A program made the translations under genes and the position numbers. A stretch of DNA of 64,000 nt from Sulfuritalea sp. (GTDB lineage: Bacteria; Pseudomonadota; Gammaproteobacteria; Burkholderiales; Rhodocyclaceae), in assembly GCA_022842325.1 (NCBI GenBank), contig JALHPU010000011.1, positions 52,868 through 116,867 on the forward strand, read 5' to 3'. Shown here piece by piece: positions 45,753 through 54,681 of this stretch. The notes beneath the pieces were generated by a model, which was not told the DNA's origin, did not search any database, and worked only from the letters and a program-made list of their open reading frames with translations. Within the stretch, counting starts at the first letter, position 1. Each line of letters starts with the position of its first letter.

Positions 45753-46796
45753 GTGAGCCTGCCGCTGCATCCTGCCGCCGTTCTGTACCAGGGCAGCAAA
45801 CCCTTTCCGGTCCTGGCAGCCTGCGAGCACTTTGCCGGCTCGGAAAAGAACCTGCGCACGGCGCTGAACCTGCAGGCGGAACTTCTGGTGGACGGCCAGC
45901 CGATTTTCGACATCACGGCCGATTGCGAGGATGGCGCGCCCGCCGGGCGCGAAGCCGAGCACGCGGCGATGATCGCCGACCTGCTGCTCGATCCCGCCAA
46001 CGCCCGCGGCCGCCTCGGCGTACGCATCCATGACGTGACGCATGCGTACTGGCGCGATGAGCTGCAGATCATCGTCGGTCGCGCCGGACAGCAGGTGGCC
46101 TACGTCGTGCTGCCCAAGGTCGGCAGCGCCGACGATGCGCTGACCCAGATCGTGGCGCTGGACGAAGTCCGCGCGCTGTATGGCATCCAGCGCGAGATTC
46201 CGGTGCATATCTTGATCGAAACTCCCGGCGCGCTGCACGACGTCTGGAAAATCGCCGCCCTGCCCCATGTCGAATCGATCGACTTCGGCCTGATGGATTT
46301 CGTCAGCGCCCATCACGGTGCGATTCCCGGCACGGCGATGCGCTCGCCGGGCCAGTTCTCGCATCCGCTGATCATCCGTGCCAAGTGCGAAATCGCTGCC
46401 GCGGCGTTGGGCAATGGCGTGGTTCCGGCGCACAACGTCACCACCGAACTCAACGATCCGGAAGTGGCGCGCGAGGATGCGCGCCGCGCCCGCAGCGAGT
46501 TCGGCTTCCTGCGCATGTGGAGCATCCATCCGCGCCAGATCCAGCCCATCGTCGAGGCCATGCGCCCCGACTTTGCCGAAGTCACGGAAGCCGCAGGCAT
46601 CCTGCTCGCCGCACAAAACGCCAACTGGGGTCCGATTGCCTGGGAAGGCAAGCTGCACGACCGCGCCTCGTATCGCTATTACTGGGAGTTGCTGCGCCGC
46701 GCGCAGGCCACCGGCGCGCCCCTGCCGGCCGAAGCCCGGCATCGCTTCTTCCCCGCCACCACCGCGTCGAACCTGACGCCCACCACCACTCACTAA
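45753..46796 (+). CDS. HpcH/HpaI aldolase / citrate lyase beta-like protein (CoA ester lyase)
   Basis: The 347-residue TIM-barrel protein belongs to the CitE/malyl-CoA lyase superfamily, which cleaves or forms C-C bonds in CoA thioesters such as malyl-CoA or citramalyl-CoA. The Mg-binding Glu is in [10 protein letters not shown] and the Asp in [22 protein letters not shown] corresponds to the substrate-binding loop, [12 protein letters not shown] follows, and SIHPRQI is near the C-terminus. The start is GTG 45753, with no ATG nearby; the ribosome site is weak. It sits 45 bases after mdh and 25 bases before acnB, so it is probably one transcript with TCA enzymes. Its exact substrate cannot be read from sequence. 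Confidence 0.85.
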   Translation: MSLPLHPAAVLYQGSKPFPVLAACEHFAGSEKNLRTALNLQAELLVDGQPIFDITADCEDGAPAGREAEHAAMIADLLLDPANARGRLGVRIHDVTHAYWRDELQIIVGRAGQQVAYVVLPKVGSADDALTQIVALDEVRALYGIQREIPVHILIETPGALHDVWKIAALPHVESIDFGLMDFVSAHHGAIPGTAMRSPGQFSHPLIIRAKCEIAAAALGNGVVPAHNVTTELNDPEVAREDARRARSEFGFLRMWSIHPRQIQPIVEAMRPDFAEVTEAAGILLAAQNANWGPIAWEGKLHDRASYRYYWELLRRAQATGAPLPAEARHRFFPATTASNLTPTTTH

Positions 46797-46821
46797 CCAA
46801 TTCCAACGAGAGGACCTCATC

Positions 46822-49419
46822 ATGCTTGACGCCTATCGCCAACACGTCGCCGAACGCGGCGCCCTTGGTATCCCGCCGCTGCCGCTGTCCAAGCAGCAGA
46901 CCGAAGAACTGGTCGCCCTGCTGATGGCTCCGCCCAAGGGCGAGGAAGCCTTCCTGGTCGACCTGATCACCTATCGCATTCCGGCCGGCGTCGACGATGC
47001 GGCCAAGGTCAAGGCCGAGTTCCTGGCGAAAGTCAGTGCTGGTACCACGGCGTGCCCGCTGATCTCGCGCGAGAAAGCCACCGAACTGCTCGGCACCATG
47101 GTCGGCGGCTACAACGTGAAGCCCCTGATCGACGTGCTCGACGACGCCGTGGTCGGCGCCACCGCCGCCAAGGCACTCAAGTCGACGCTGCTGATGTTCG
47201 ACTTCTTCCACGATGTCGCAGACAAGGCCAAGGCCGGCAGTGCCAATGCCAAGGCGGTGATGCAATCCTGGGCCGATGCCGAATGGTTCACCCAGCGCCC
47301 GGAAGTTCCCGCCTCGCTGAAGGTCACCATTTTCAAGGTCACCGGCGAAACCAATACCGACGACCTCTCGCCCGCGCCCGACGCCTGGAGCCGTCCCGAC
47401 ATCCCGCTGCACGCGCTGGCCATGCTGAAGAACCCGCGTCCCGGCATCGAGGCCGACAAGGCCGGCGAGCGCGGCCCGCTGAAGCAGCTCGAAGCGTTGC
47501 AGGCCAAGGGCAACCTGGTCGCCTACGTCGGCGACGTGGTCGGCACCGGCTCCTCGCGCAAGTCCGCCACCAACTCCGTGCTGTGGTTCACCGGCGAGGA
47601 CATCCCCTTCGTCCCCAACAAGCGCTTCGGCGGCGTTTGCCTCGGCACCAAGATCGCGCCGATCTTCTACAACACCATGGAAGACGCCGGCGCGCTGCCG
47701 ATCGAGCTCGACGTCGGCCAGATGAACATGGGCGACGAAGTCGAACTGCGTCCCTATGACGGCAAGGCCCTCAAGGGCGGCGCCGTGATTTCCGAATTCA
47801 AGGTCAAGTCCGATGTCGTTTTCGACGAAGTCCGCGCCGGCGGCCGCATCAACCTGATCATCGGCCGCGCGCTGACCGGCAAGGCGCGCGAATTCCTCGG
47901 CCTGCCCGCCTCGACCCTGTTCCGCCTGCCGCAGGCACCGAAGGACTCGGGCAAGGGCTACTCGCAGGCGCAGAAGATGGTCGGCCGCGCCTGCGGCTTC
48001 CCGGAAGGCAAGGGCGTCCGTCCCGGCACCTACTGCGAACCGAAGATGACCTCGGTCGGCAGCCAGGACACCACCGGCCCGATGACCCGCGACGAACTGA
48101 AAGACCTCGCCTGCCTCGGCTTCTCCGCCGACCTGGTGATGCAGTCCTTCTGCCACACCGCGGCCTACCCGAAGCTGGTCGACGTCAAGACCCACCGCAC
48201 CCTGCCGAGTTTCATCACCGCACGCGGCGGCATCTCGCTGCGTCCCGGCGACGGCGTGATCCACTCCTGGCTCAACCGCCTGCTGCTGCCGGATACCGTC
48301 GGCACCGGCGGCGACAGCCACACCCGTTTCCCGATCGGCATTTCCTTCCCGGCCGGCTCGGGCCTGGTGGCCTTCGCCGCTGCCACCGGCGTGATGCCGC
48401 TGGACATGCCGGAATCGGTGCTGGTGCGCTTCAAGGGTTCGCTGGCGGAAGCCAGCAAGCGCGGCATCACGCTGCGTGACCTGGTCAATGCGATTCCGCT
48501 CTACGCCATCAAGCAGGGTCTGCTGACGGTGTCCAAGCAGGGCAAGAAGAACATCTTTTCGGGCCGCATCCTCGAAATCGAGGGCCTGCCCGACCTCAAG
48601 GTGGAACAGGCGTTCGAGCTCACCGACGCCTCGGCCGAGCGTTCCGCCGCCGGCTGTTCGGTGCGCCTGAACAAGGAACCGATCGTCGAGTACATGCGCT
48701 CCAACATCACGCTGATGAAGTGGATGATTGCCGAAGGCTACTCTGACCGCCGCGCCCTCGGCCGCCGCGTCAAGGCCATGGAGAACTGGATCGCCAACGG
48801 TACCCTGCTGGCGCCCGATGCCGATGCCGAATACGCCGCCGTGATCGAGATCGATCTGGCCGACGTCACCGAGCCGATCCTGGCCTGCCCCAACGACCCG
48901 GACGACGTCAAGGTGCTGTCCGAAGTCGCCGGCGAAAAGATCGACGAGGTTTTCATCGGCAGTTGCATGACCAACATCGGCCACTTCCGCGCCGCCGGCA
49001 AGGTGCTGGAAGGCAAGACCGATATTCCGACGCGCCTCTGGATCGCGCCGCCGACCAAGATGGACGCCATGATCCTCAACGAGGAAGGCTACTACGCCAT
49101 CCTCGGCAAGTCCGGCGCGCGCATGGAAATGCCTGGTTGCAGCCTGTGCATGGGCAACCAGGCGCAGATCCGGAAGGGCAGCACGGCGGTGTCGACCTCG
49201 ACCCGCAACTTCCCCAACCGGCTCGGCATCGACACCCGCGTCTATCTGTCTTCCGCCGAACTCGCTGCGGTGACGGCGCTGATGGGCAGGATCCCGACCA
49301 TGGCCGAATACCTGGAACAGGTGCAGACGGTGAATGCCAAGGCCGCCGACGTCTATCGCTACATGAACTTCGACCAGATCGCGGAATTCAAGGAACTAGC
49401 CGATACGGTGACCGTGTAA
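46822..49419 (+). CDS. acnB: Aconitate hydratase B
   Basis: The 865-residue enzyme isomerises citrate to isocitrate and has the AcnB domain order: an N-terminal HEAT-like domain (about 1-160), the swivel domain ([32 protein letters not shown]), then the [4Fe-4S] domains. Cluster cysteines are in [26 protein letters not shown] and [24 protein letters not shown] and [12 protein letters not shown] are active-site segments. GAGAGGACC precedes the ATG. A clear terminator follows. Confidence 0.97.
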   Translation: MLDAYRQHVAERGALGIPPLPLSKQQTEELVALLMAPPKGEEAFLVDLITYRIPAGVDDAAKVKAEFLAKVSAGTTACPLISREKATELLGTMVGGYNVKPLIDVLDDAVVGATAAKALKSTLLMFDFFHDVADKAKAGSANAKAVMQSWADAEWFTQRPEVPASLKVTIFKVTGETNTDDLSPAPDAWSRPDIPLHALAMLKNPRPGIEADKAGERGPLKQLEALQAKGNLVAYVGDVVGTGSSRKSATNSVLWFTGEDIPFVPNKRFGGVCLGTKIAPIFYNTMEDAGALPIELDVGQMNMGDEVELRPYDGKALKGGAVISEFKVKSDVVFDEVRAGGRINLIIGRALTGKAREFLGLPASTLFRLPQAPKDSGKGYSQAQKMVGRACGFPEGKGVRPGTYCEPKMTSVGSQDTTGPMTRDELKDLACLGFSADLVMQSFCHTAAYPKLVDVKTHRTLPSFITARGGISLRPGDGVIHSWLNRLLLPDTVGTGGDSHTRFPIGISFPAGSGLVAFAAATGVMPLDMPESVLVRFKGSLAEASKRGITLRDLVNAIPLYAIKQGLLTVSKQGKKNIFSGRILEIEGLPDLKVEQAFELTDASAERSAAGCSVRLNKEPIVEYMRSNITLMKWMIAEGYSDRRALGRRVKAMENWIANGTLLAPDADAEYAAVIEIDLADVTEPILACPNDPDDVKVLSEVAGEKIDEVFIGSCMTNIGHFRAAGKVLEGKTDIPTRLWIAPPTKMDAMILNEEGYYAILGKSGARMEMPGCSLCMGNQAQIRKGSTAVSTSTRNFPNRLGIDTRVYLSSAELAAVTALMGRIPTMAEYLEQVQTVNAKAADVYRYMNFDQIAEFKELADTVTV

Positions 49420-49477
49420 GCCATGTAAATCGGCGTGTCGCCAGCGCCAGCGCGCTGCGTCCTGCGGAACTCTTGAT

Positions 49478-49515
49478 ACGCCCCCGTCGAGCAATCCACG
49501 GGGGCGTTGTTTTTT
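49478..49515 (+). terminator. Rho-independent terminator after acnB
   Basis: ACGCCCCCGT-N10-ACGGGGGCGT is a perfect 10-bp stem followed by TGTTTTTT. It lies 59 bases past the acnB stop and ends the mdh-acnB transcript. Confidence 0.92.
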
Positions 49516-49530
49516 CCCGATCGCATTATC

Positions 49531-49782
49531 ATGGCGTTCCAGCCGACACGGCCCTTCCCCATGCATGCCGAAGACCTCCAACTGCTGGTTACCCGCGAAA
49601 TGCCCTTTGGCAAGCACAAGGGACGGCTGATCGCCGATTTGCCGGGCAACTACCTCAACTGGTTTGCCCGCGAGGGTTTTCCTCCGGGCGAAATCGGCCG
49701 CCTGCTGGCGCTGATGCATGAGATCGATCACAACGGGCTGAGTGACTTGCTGGCGCCGCTGCGCACCGGCAGAAAGTCGTGA
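49531..49782 (+). CDS. DUF3820 family protein (putative quorum-sensing-regulated virulence factor family)
   Basis: The protein has about 83 residues. The core LLVTREMPFGKHKGRLIADLPGNYL with NWFAREGFPPGEIGRLLALMHEIDHNGL matches the small DUF3820 group. No enzyme activity is established. The start is uncertain: ATG 49531 or 49561 both keep the whole domain and neither has a strong ribosome site. It stands alone between the acnB terminator and the sigma-factor operon. Confidence 0.8.
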   Translation: MAFQPTRPFPMHAEDLQLLVTREMPFGKHKGRLIADLPGNYLNWFAREGFPPGEIGRLLALMHEIDHNGLSDLLAPLRTGRKS

Positions 49783-49830
49783 GCACCGCGTGATCGCGCG
49801 CCGGCATCGCATCGAAAAACCCGCGTCGCG

Positions 49831-49858
49831 GGAACTTTTTCGCCCTCCGTTCGTTGAA
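49831..49858 (+). promoter_or_regulatory. Candidate ECF-type promoter for the sigma-factor operon
   Basis: GGAAC (49831-49835), 16 bases and CGTTGAA (49852-49858) form an ECF-style -35/-10 pair. The same pattern with the same spacing recurs at 51384-51411. A 13-bp palindrome, CCCGCGTCGCGGG (49820-49832), overlaps its -35. The transcript should start near 49864. Confidence 0.7.
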
Positions 49859-49881
49859 CTGGCATGGCAGGTACGGCACGG

Positions 49882-50472
49882 ATGATCCGCATGACCGACG
49901 CGGCGGAACGCGAATTCATCGCGCAAGCGCAGGCGGGCGACCACCGCGCCTTCGCCGCACTGGTCCGTGAATATCAGGATCGCGTGTTCCGCTTCATCCT
50001 GCGCCTGATCGGAGTGCGCGACGAAGCCATGGATCTGACGCAGGAGACCTTCATGAAAGCCCATCAGGCCTTGCCCGGCTGGCGGCCGGAAGCGCAGTTC
50101 CGCACCTGGCTGTTCAGCATCGCGCACTACGCCGCGCTCGACGTGCTGCGCCGGCGCCAGCGCATCGAGTTCGTTTCCGCCACCGATCTTGCAGCAGGGG
50201 ATGACGGATACGACACGCCGGACCCCGCACGACAGCCGGACCAACGTCTGGCCGACCGGCAAAGCATCGAACTGCTAGAGCGCACGCTGCAGGAACTGCC
50301 GGCCGAACACCGCGAAATCCTGCTGCTGCGTGAAATCGAGGACATGTCCTACGACGAAATTGCCACCACCCTGGGCATCGCCGAGGGCACCGTCAAATCC
50401 CGCCTGGCGCGCGCGCGCAGCGCCGCCCTGGCCGGCTACCAACGCCACACCGGAGAGCACCGCGATGAATGA
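49882..50472 (+). CDS. RNA polymerase ECF sigma factor
   Basis: The protein has about 196 residues. Region 2 is ALVREYQDRVFRFILRLIG with DLTQETFMKAHQAL and FRTWLFSIAHYAALDVLRRR. Region 4 is LLERTLQELPAEHREILLLREIEDM with SYDEIATTLGIAEGTVKSRLARAR. ATG 49864 lies at the predicted transcript start and would be nearly leaderless, so I prefer ATG 49882, or possibly 49891. The three genes that follow by overlap (anti-sigma, metal-sensor-like) indicate a surface-stress or metal-response system that regulates its own promoter. Confidence 0.93.
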   Translation: MIRMTDAAEREFIAQAQAGDHRAFAALVREYQDRVFRFILRLIGVRDEAMDLTQETFMKAHQALPGWRPEAQFRTWLFSIAHYAALDVLRRRQRIEFVSATDLAAGDDGYDTPDPARQPDQRLADRQSIELLERTLQELPAEHREILLLREIEDMSYDEIATTLGIAEGTVKSRLARARSAALAGYQRHTGEHRDE

Positions 50473-50929
50473 ACCGCCAAAACCGATGCACGCACCCGAC
50501 CTGCCCGAGTTGTCGGCCTATCTCGACCACGAACTCGATGCCGGCGAACGACGCCGCGTCGCCGCCCACCTCGCCACCTGCCCGGCCTGCACCGCGTACC
50601 TGGCCAGACTCGAGGCGCTTGCCTCCGGCTTCCGGGCCCTGCCGGAGGAAACCCTCGGCTTCGACCTGGCAGGCGTCATCGAAGGCCGCCTCGCCGCGGC
50701 GCCGCGCCGTCCGGCGCGCAAACCCAGGCGTGACTGGCAACTGGGCTGGCCGCTGGCCGTCGGCGCCGCCGCATCGATCGCGGCCGGCGTCTTCATGGGC
50801 TCGGCGCTGATTGTCGGCGGTGCCGCCACGGCGCCGCGGGTTGCCGCACTGAGCGTCTTCGACGCGATGCCGCCGGGCAACCTCTGCATCGGCCTCGAAT
50901 CCTGCTACGTCAAGGGAAGCGTCAAATGA
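50465..50929 (+). CDS. Anti-sigma factor with zinc-finger (ZAS) domain
   Basis: The 154-residue protein overlaps the sigma gene by 8 bases. The N-terminal cytoplasmic part contains LSAYLDHELDAGERRRVAAHLATCPAC, the H-x3-C-x2-C zinc-binding anti-sigma motif (His about residue 37). A transmembrane segment follows (WPLAVGAAASIAAGVFMGSA) and then a short periplasmic tail with two cysteines in NLCIGLESC. It should hold the sigma factor inactive until a periplasmic signal arrives. The tail cysteines could sense redox or metal. Confidence 0.9.
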   Translation: MNEPPKPMHAPDLPELSAYLDHELDAGERRRVAAHLATCPACTAYLARLEALASGFRALPEETLGFDLAGVIEGRLAAAPRRPARKPRRDWQLGWPLAVGAAASIAAGVFMGSALIVGGAATAPRVAALSVFDAMPPGNLCIGLESCYVKGSVK

Positions 50930-51372
50930 AACCGAACCTGCTGCGCATCGCTCTGATCCTTTCGCTGTTGGCCAATCTCGGCGTACTCGGCGCGATCGCC
51001 TATCGCAGTGCCGTGCCCCCGGCCGCGGGCGAAAGCCTGCCGCGCCACCTGCAGCTGAGCGCCGAACAGTTGCAGCGCTGGCACGAATCGGAAATCGGCT
51101 TCCTGCGCCAACTGGGTGCCGGGGCCGAAGAAATCCGCGTACGCCGCGACCGCATGATCCACGCCATTTTTGCCGAGACGACCGATCCGGCGCTGATCGA
51201 GCGCGAACGCACGGCTATCGCCCGCCTGCAGGATCAGCAGCAGAAGCTGGTAATCGAGCAACTGCTGCGCGAACGCGAACTGCTGCAGCCGGCGCAACGC
51301 GAGCGCCTCGCCCAGCTGCTGCTGGCGCAGCCCGTGACGCCGTCGCCGATCGAGCAGTTGCACCGCGACTGA
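50926..51372 (+). CDS. Periplasmic heavy-metal-sensor-like protein
   Basis: The 148-residue protein has an N-terminal membrane anchor or signal (LRIALILSLLANLGVLGAIAY) and a helical periplasmic domain of the Metal_resist/CnrX/Spy-like kind. Visible parts are LSAEQLQRWHESEIGFLRQL, IRVRRDRMIHAIFAET and ERELLQPAQRERLAQLL. Histidines at WHESE and MIHA could bind metal. Its ATG overlaps the anti-sigma stop (ATGA), giving the classic sigma / anti-sigma / sensor order. The inducer is unknown. Confidence 0.8.
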   Translation: MKPNLLRIALILSLLANLGVLGAIAYRSAVPPAAGESLPRHLQLSAEQLQRWHESEIGFLRQLGAGAEEIRVRRDRMIHAIFAETTDPALIERERTAIARLQDQQQKLVIEQLLRERELLQPAQRERLAQLLLAQPVTPSPIEQLHRD

Positions 51373-51383
51373 CAATGAAAAAT

Positions 51384-51411
51384 GGAACATTTGCCGCAGC
51401 CGCTCGTTGAA
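51384..51411 (+). promoter_or_regulatory. Second ECF-type promoter
   Basis: GGAAC (51384-51388), 16 bases and CGTTGAA (51405-51411) match the promoter at 49831-49858 exactly in both elements and spacing, although the spacer sequence differs. It points to the periplasmic-protein gene at 51485, about 68 bases downstream of the predicted start. Confidence 0.7.
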
Positions 51412-51484
51412 GTCAGTGAGGCCTGCGACAGGGCGCATCGGGCGCATCGGCGGGCATCGCTCATCTGAACGGAGATCCACGAAC

Positions 51485-51982
51485 ATGAAACAGAAAACCT
51501 CAAGCGTGCTGCACGCCTTCCTGCTTGTTGCCGGGCTGTCGCTTTCTGCCGCAAGCCCTGCCGCGCCGGCGCACAAGCACGATTCCCACGCCGACCAAGC
51601 CGCACCCACCACCCTGCAACTCAATGCCGGGAAAAAATGGGCAACCGACGAGCCGCTGCGCAAGTCCATGGCAAGCATCCGCCAGTCCGTCGAGGCCTCG
51701 CTGCATCAGATCCACGAAAATCGCCTGGCTCCGGCCGGCTACGGCAAGCTCGCGCGCAAGGTCGAAGGCGAAGTCGGCAACATCGTCAGCAACTGCAAGC
51801 TGGAACCACAGGCCGACGCGCAACTGCACCTGATCGTCGCCGACCTGCTTGCCGGCGCCGAACAGATGGCCGGCAAGGTCAACAAGGCCAAGCGTCAGGA
51901 CGGGGCGGTGAAGGTCATCGGCGCGCTGGAAAAATACGCCACCTATTTCGACGATCCGCAGTTCAAGCCGATCCCCCATTGA
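51485..51982 (+). CDS. Exported conserved protein, candidate target of the ECF sigma factor
   Basis: The 165-residue protein starts at ATG 51485 (ACGGAG upstream) with a clear signal peptide (HAFLLVAGLSLSAASPAAPA). A His-rich mature N-terminus follows (HKHDSHADQ). The rest is a helical domain including LNAGKKWATDEPLRKSMASI and VGNIVSNCKLEPQADAQLHLI. It resembles proteins sometimes annotated DnrO, but I am not certain. The His-rich segment suggests metal contact. It has its own copy of the GGAAC-N16-CGTTGAA promoter, linking it to the upstream sigma operon. Confidence 0.75.
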   Translation: MKQKTSSVLHAFLLVAGLSLSAASPAAPAHKHDSHADQAAPTTLQLNAGKKWATDEPLRKSMASIRQSVEASLHQIHENRLAPAGYGKLARKVEGEVGNIVSNCKLEPQADAQLHLIVADLLAGAEQMAGKVNKAKRQDGAVKVIGALEKYATYFDDPQFKPIPH

Positions 51983-51993
51983 GGCAATCGCAA

Positions 51994-52017
51994 GTTGCGG
52001 CCCAAGCGGGCCGCAAC
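51994..52017. terminator. Hairpin between convergent genes
   Basis: GTTGCGGCCC-AAGC-GGGCCGCAAC is a perfect 10-bp stem, 11 bases after the plus-strand stop and 80 bases past the minus-strand diguanylate cyclase stop. No T run follows on either strand, so it is a 3'-end hairpin rather than a textbook terminator. Confidence 0.5.
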
Positions 52018-52097
52018 GGCATATTCGGCGGCGAGGCGTCGGCGCCGACTGTTGCCTGACCAGGCCCGGGCCGGTTCAGGAACCGCGATTCCGAAGC

Positions 52098-53870
52098 CTA
52101 CGCCGCAGCGGCGGATTCGAAGAAACGCATCGTGTTGCGCCCGGCCGACTTCGACTGGTACATGGCGATATCCGCCTGCTTCAGCAGGTCGTCCATGCTC
52201 CGGCGCTGATCCGCGAACAATGCGATGCCGATGCTCGGCGTACTGTGGTGCTCCTTGCCGAGCAGGATGTAGAGCCGGTTGAGGGCGACCAGAATCTTCT
52301 CGCCGACGGCGGCGGCCTGTCGTTTCGCTTCGTCGGGGCTTTCCCCCAGGTCGGTCAGCATCACTACGAATTCGTCACCGCCGATGCGCGCAGCGGTATC
52401 CGCCTCGCGGACGCAACTGCGCAGTCGCGCCGCCACTTCCTGCAAGAGGAGGTCGCCGTGGTCGTGGCCGTGCGTGTCGTTCAGCTGCTTGAAATTGTCG
52501 AGGTCGATCAGCAGCAGCGCACCGCGATGCCCGCTGCGGGCACATGACGCCAGGGCGCGCTGCAGGCGATCCATCAACAGCCGGCGGTTGGGCAACTGGG
52601 TCAGGTCGTCGTAGAGGGCAAGATGCTTGATCGCTTCCTCGGCGGCCTTGCGCTCGCTGATGTCGGCCATGGTGGCGACATAGTAGGACGCGGAATCCTG
52701 ATTGTCGCTGCATACGGCCGTTATCGTCAGCCACTGCGGATACACCTCGCCATTCTTGCGGCGGTTCCATATTTCGCCCTGCCACGAACCGAAGTGATGT
52801 ATCTGCTCCCACATCGTGGCGTAGAACGCCGCGTCATGCCGCCCCGAACTCAGCATGGCCGGGGTGCGGCCAATGACTTCTTCTGCCAGGTAGCCGGTCA
52901 GGTCCGAAAAGGCATGATTGACGCGCTGGATCACCTGTGCAGCATCGGTGACCAGAAATGCCACATCGGCCTCGAAGGCCTTGGCGGCAATCCGCAGCTG
53001 GCTTTCCGCCTGCTTGCGTTGCGTGACGTCGCGGGCCACCACCACCACGCGCGTGACCACGCCGGCGCTGTCGCGGATCACGCCACCTATCGACTCCATC
53101 TGGCGGAGGCTGCCGTCGGCAAGGACAAAGCGGTATTCGCTCTGTCGGCCGACTCCGGTTCTGACCGTTTCCTGGAAGGCCTCGATGATTCGCGGCCGGT
53201 CTTCGGCGTGGATTTCGGCGAAGGAATCCGTGCCGCGCAGGTCGCGATCCGGTCCGAACAGCCGTTGATAGGAGGGGCTGTTGTAGATGCGCCGCCCCTC
53301 CAGATCGAGCACCGCGATGAAGTCGCCAAGGTTCTCGGCGATCAGGCGGAAAAACTTTTCCTGCTCGCGCAGCGCCATTTCAGTCTTCTTGCGCAAACCG
53401 ATGTCGGTGAGGACCAGCAACACCAGAGGGTTTGCCGCTTCCCTTGCCAGCAGAAGGCCGTCGAGCTGGGCCGCAAGATAGGAGCCGTCACCGCGCAGCA
53501 GACTGCTCTCAAAGCTCACCTGACCCTTGTGCAGGCCGGAACCAAGCAGTTTCTGCTTCACGATGTCGATGTCGCCAGGCGCCACGAAACGCATGAAGGG
53601 TGCATCCAGCAGATCGCAGCGTTCGACGCGCAGAAGTTCCGCCCCGGCACGATTGACCCCGGCAATCGTTCCCTGCTGCGTCAGCTCGAAGTAGGCGCTG
53701 GGCGCAAATTCATAAAGGCTGGCAAAGTGGTCGCGTGCCTGCTCCATGGCCGTGAGCGAAATCTGCAAGGCAATGATCTGCTGTCCAAGCTGCAGCAGAT
53801 CCGCCTGCTGCCCGCCCACCATGTGTGCCGCCGCCGGAGGATTCCGTCCGTGCCTTACGGTGTTGCGCAC
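52098..53870 (-). CDS. PAS-sensor diguanylate cyclase (GGDEF)
   Basis: The 590-residue cytoplasmic protein has three PAS domains, beginning at about residues 43, 168 and 290 (FAPSAYFELTQQG, LIAENLGDFIAVLD, DVAFLVTDAAQVIQRVN), and a C-terminal GGDEF domain from about 415 (LALYDDLTQLPNRRLLMDRL). The active site reads ARIGGDEF and the inhibitory I-site RxxD (READ) lies five residues upstream, so it should make cyclic di-GMP with product inhibition. The last PAS region has a PAC segment (WQGEIWNRRKNGEVYPQWL). I use GTG 53870, which has GGAGG 7 bases upstream; ATG 53822 is the alternative. It overlaps the preceding small gene by 16 bases. Confidence 0.92.
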   Translation of the reverse strand: MRNTVRHGRNPPAAAHMVGGQQADLLQLGQQIIALQISLTAMEQARDHFASLYEFAPSAYFELTQQGTIAGVNRAGAELLRVERCDLLDAPFMRFVAPGDIDIVKQKLLGSGLHKGQVSFESSLLRGDGSYLAAQLDGLLLAREAANPLVLLVLTDIGLRKKTEMALREQEKFFRLIAENLGDFIAVLDLEGRRIYNSPSYQRLFGPDRDLRGTDSFAEIHAEDRPRIIEAFQETVRTGVGRQSEYRFVLADGSLRQMESIGGVIRDSAGVVTRVVVVARDVTQRKQAESQLRIAAKAFEADVAFLVTDAAQVIQRVNHAFSDLTGYLAEEVIGRTPAMLSSGRHDAAFYATMWEQIHHFGSWQGEIWNRRKNGEVYPQWLTITAVCSDNQDSASYYVATMADISERKAAEEAIKHLALYDDLTQLPNRRLLMDRLQRALASCARSGHRGALLLIDLDNFKQLNDTHGHDHGDLLLQEVAARLRSCVREADTAARIGGDEFVVMLTDLGESPDEAKRQAAAVGEKILVALNRLYILLGKEHHSTPSIGIALFADQRRSMDDLLKQADIAMYQSKSAGRNTMRFFESAAAA

Positions 53871-54112
53871 AATCCGGCCTCCATCCGTTCAGCCCGGCAG
53901 CCCGTCCTCGCCGGCGCGTAGGCCCAGTTCAGGTAGGCAAGGCGCAGTCGCACCAGCTCCTTCTGCGCCTGCGTATCACCCCGCGCGGCCTGCTCGAAGA
54001 GGCGCTTAAAGCGCTGCTCGCTGGCGAGCCCCAATGCTTCGGGCGGCGCGGCGAACGGCAAGCCAACTATTTCGTTCAGTACCGGCAACGCCTGTGCGGT
54101 AACCCGGGTCAT
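53855..54112 (-). CDS. Small unknown protein upstream of the diguanylate cyclase
   Basis: The 85-residue frame reads LPVLNEIVGLPFAAPPEAL followed by a helical FKRLFEQAARGDTQAQKELVRLRLAYLNW. I do not recognise it. Its end overlaps the cyclase start by 16 bases and its start lies 18 bases past the previous stop, so it is held as an operon member. Start ATG 54112 is provisional; a GTG at 54124 is possible. Confidence 0.55.
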   Translation of the reverse strand: MTRVTAQALPVLNEIVGLPFAAPPEALGLASEQRFKRLFEQAARGDTQAQKELVRLRLAYLNWAYAPARTGCRAERMEAGLCATP

Positions 54113-54130
54113 GGTGACGGGCACAACGAT

Positions 54131-54508
54131 CTATGGCGCCGGGGGAGACGCGGATGGCATGTTGGCGACATCGAGCCGGGCCACTGCCTTCTGCAGCTGC
54201 AAATCATCGCAGCTTGCCAGCAACATCAGCCCGGCGCGCAGCAGATCGCCTTTTTTGGTCTCTACGCCCAATCCCTGCAGGCGCTGCTTGAGCACGCTGA
54301 GCTGCGCATCTTCATGGCGCGCCAGCTTGCAAACTCGCGCCACCCGCTTCGCCGGCTTAGCCGCCCCGGCCTCCTCTGCCATGGCCTTGGCGGTGGCGGC
54401 GAGCGCCTTGGACAGCCGAATGCGCCCGGGCCTATTGGCACTAGTCGATTCAGCCGTGGCCGGAACAAGCTTGCGTGGCGCGACGATGTCGCGGTCTGCA
54501 TGGGGCAT
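54131..54508 (-). CDS. Small basic protein of unknown function
   Basis: The 125-residue protein starts at ATG 54508 with AGAGG 7 bases upstream. The N-terminus is low-complexity and basic (RPGRIRLSKALAATAKAMA, AAKPAKRVARVCKLARH). The C-terminal half is predicted helical (LSVLKQRLQGLGVETKKGDLLRAGLMLLASC) and reminiscent of small DNA-binding or phasin-like segments, but I cannot assign it. It has an upstream inverted repeat and -10 (54590-54613 and 54566-54571) and begins the operon leading to the diguanylate cyclase. Confidence 0.65.
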   Translation of the reverse strand: MPHADRDIVAPRKLVPATAESTSANRPGRIRLSKALAATAKAMAEEAGAAKPAKRVARVCKLARHEDAQLSVLKQRLQGLGVETKKGDLLRAGLMLLASCDDLQLQKAVARLDVANMPSASPPAP

Positions 54509-54565
54509 TGCCAATCCTCTTGGAAATCTTCAACTTACTCGCGCGGGAGCACTCCTCAATGGAGG

Positions 54566-54613
54566 ATTCTATTCATGCCATTCGGCTTGGGAATACCCGC
54601 AGACCCGTATTCC
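54566..54613 (-). promoter_or_regulatory. Inverted-repeat site A with -10 element
   Basis: GGAATAC-N10-GTATTCC at 54590-54613 is a perfect 7+7 inverted repeat. On the minus strand 18 bases separate it from TAGAAT (54571-54566). Transcription would start near 54559, 51 bases before the 125-residue gene. No -35 consensus is present, as expected if an activator binds the repeat, centred near -42. The same layout recurs at 57610. Confidence 0.75.
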
Positions 54614-54681
54614 GCCTAATCACTTGACGGTAATTCGCGAGTTTTTGCTGCACCGCCGCAACCGCCCGCTGCAGGCGCCTT

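Noticed and set aside
44712..46823. Minus-strand frame opposite mdh and the lyase
   Set aside because: Lies over two well-recognised genes and has no family features; shadow of high-GC coding sequence.
46582..48984. Minus-strand frame opposite acnB
   Set aside because: acnB is certain on the plus strand and the opposing frame has shadow composition.
51994..52017. Strong bidirectional terminator
   Set aside because: The stem is perfect but no T tract follows on either side, so I list it only as a hairpin with moderate confidence.
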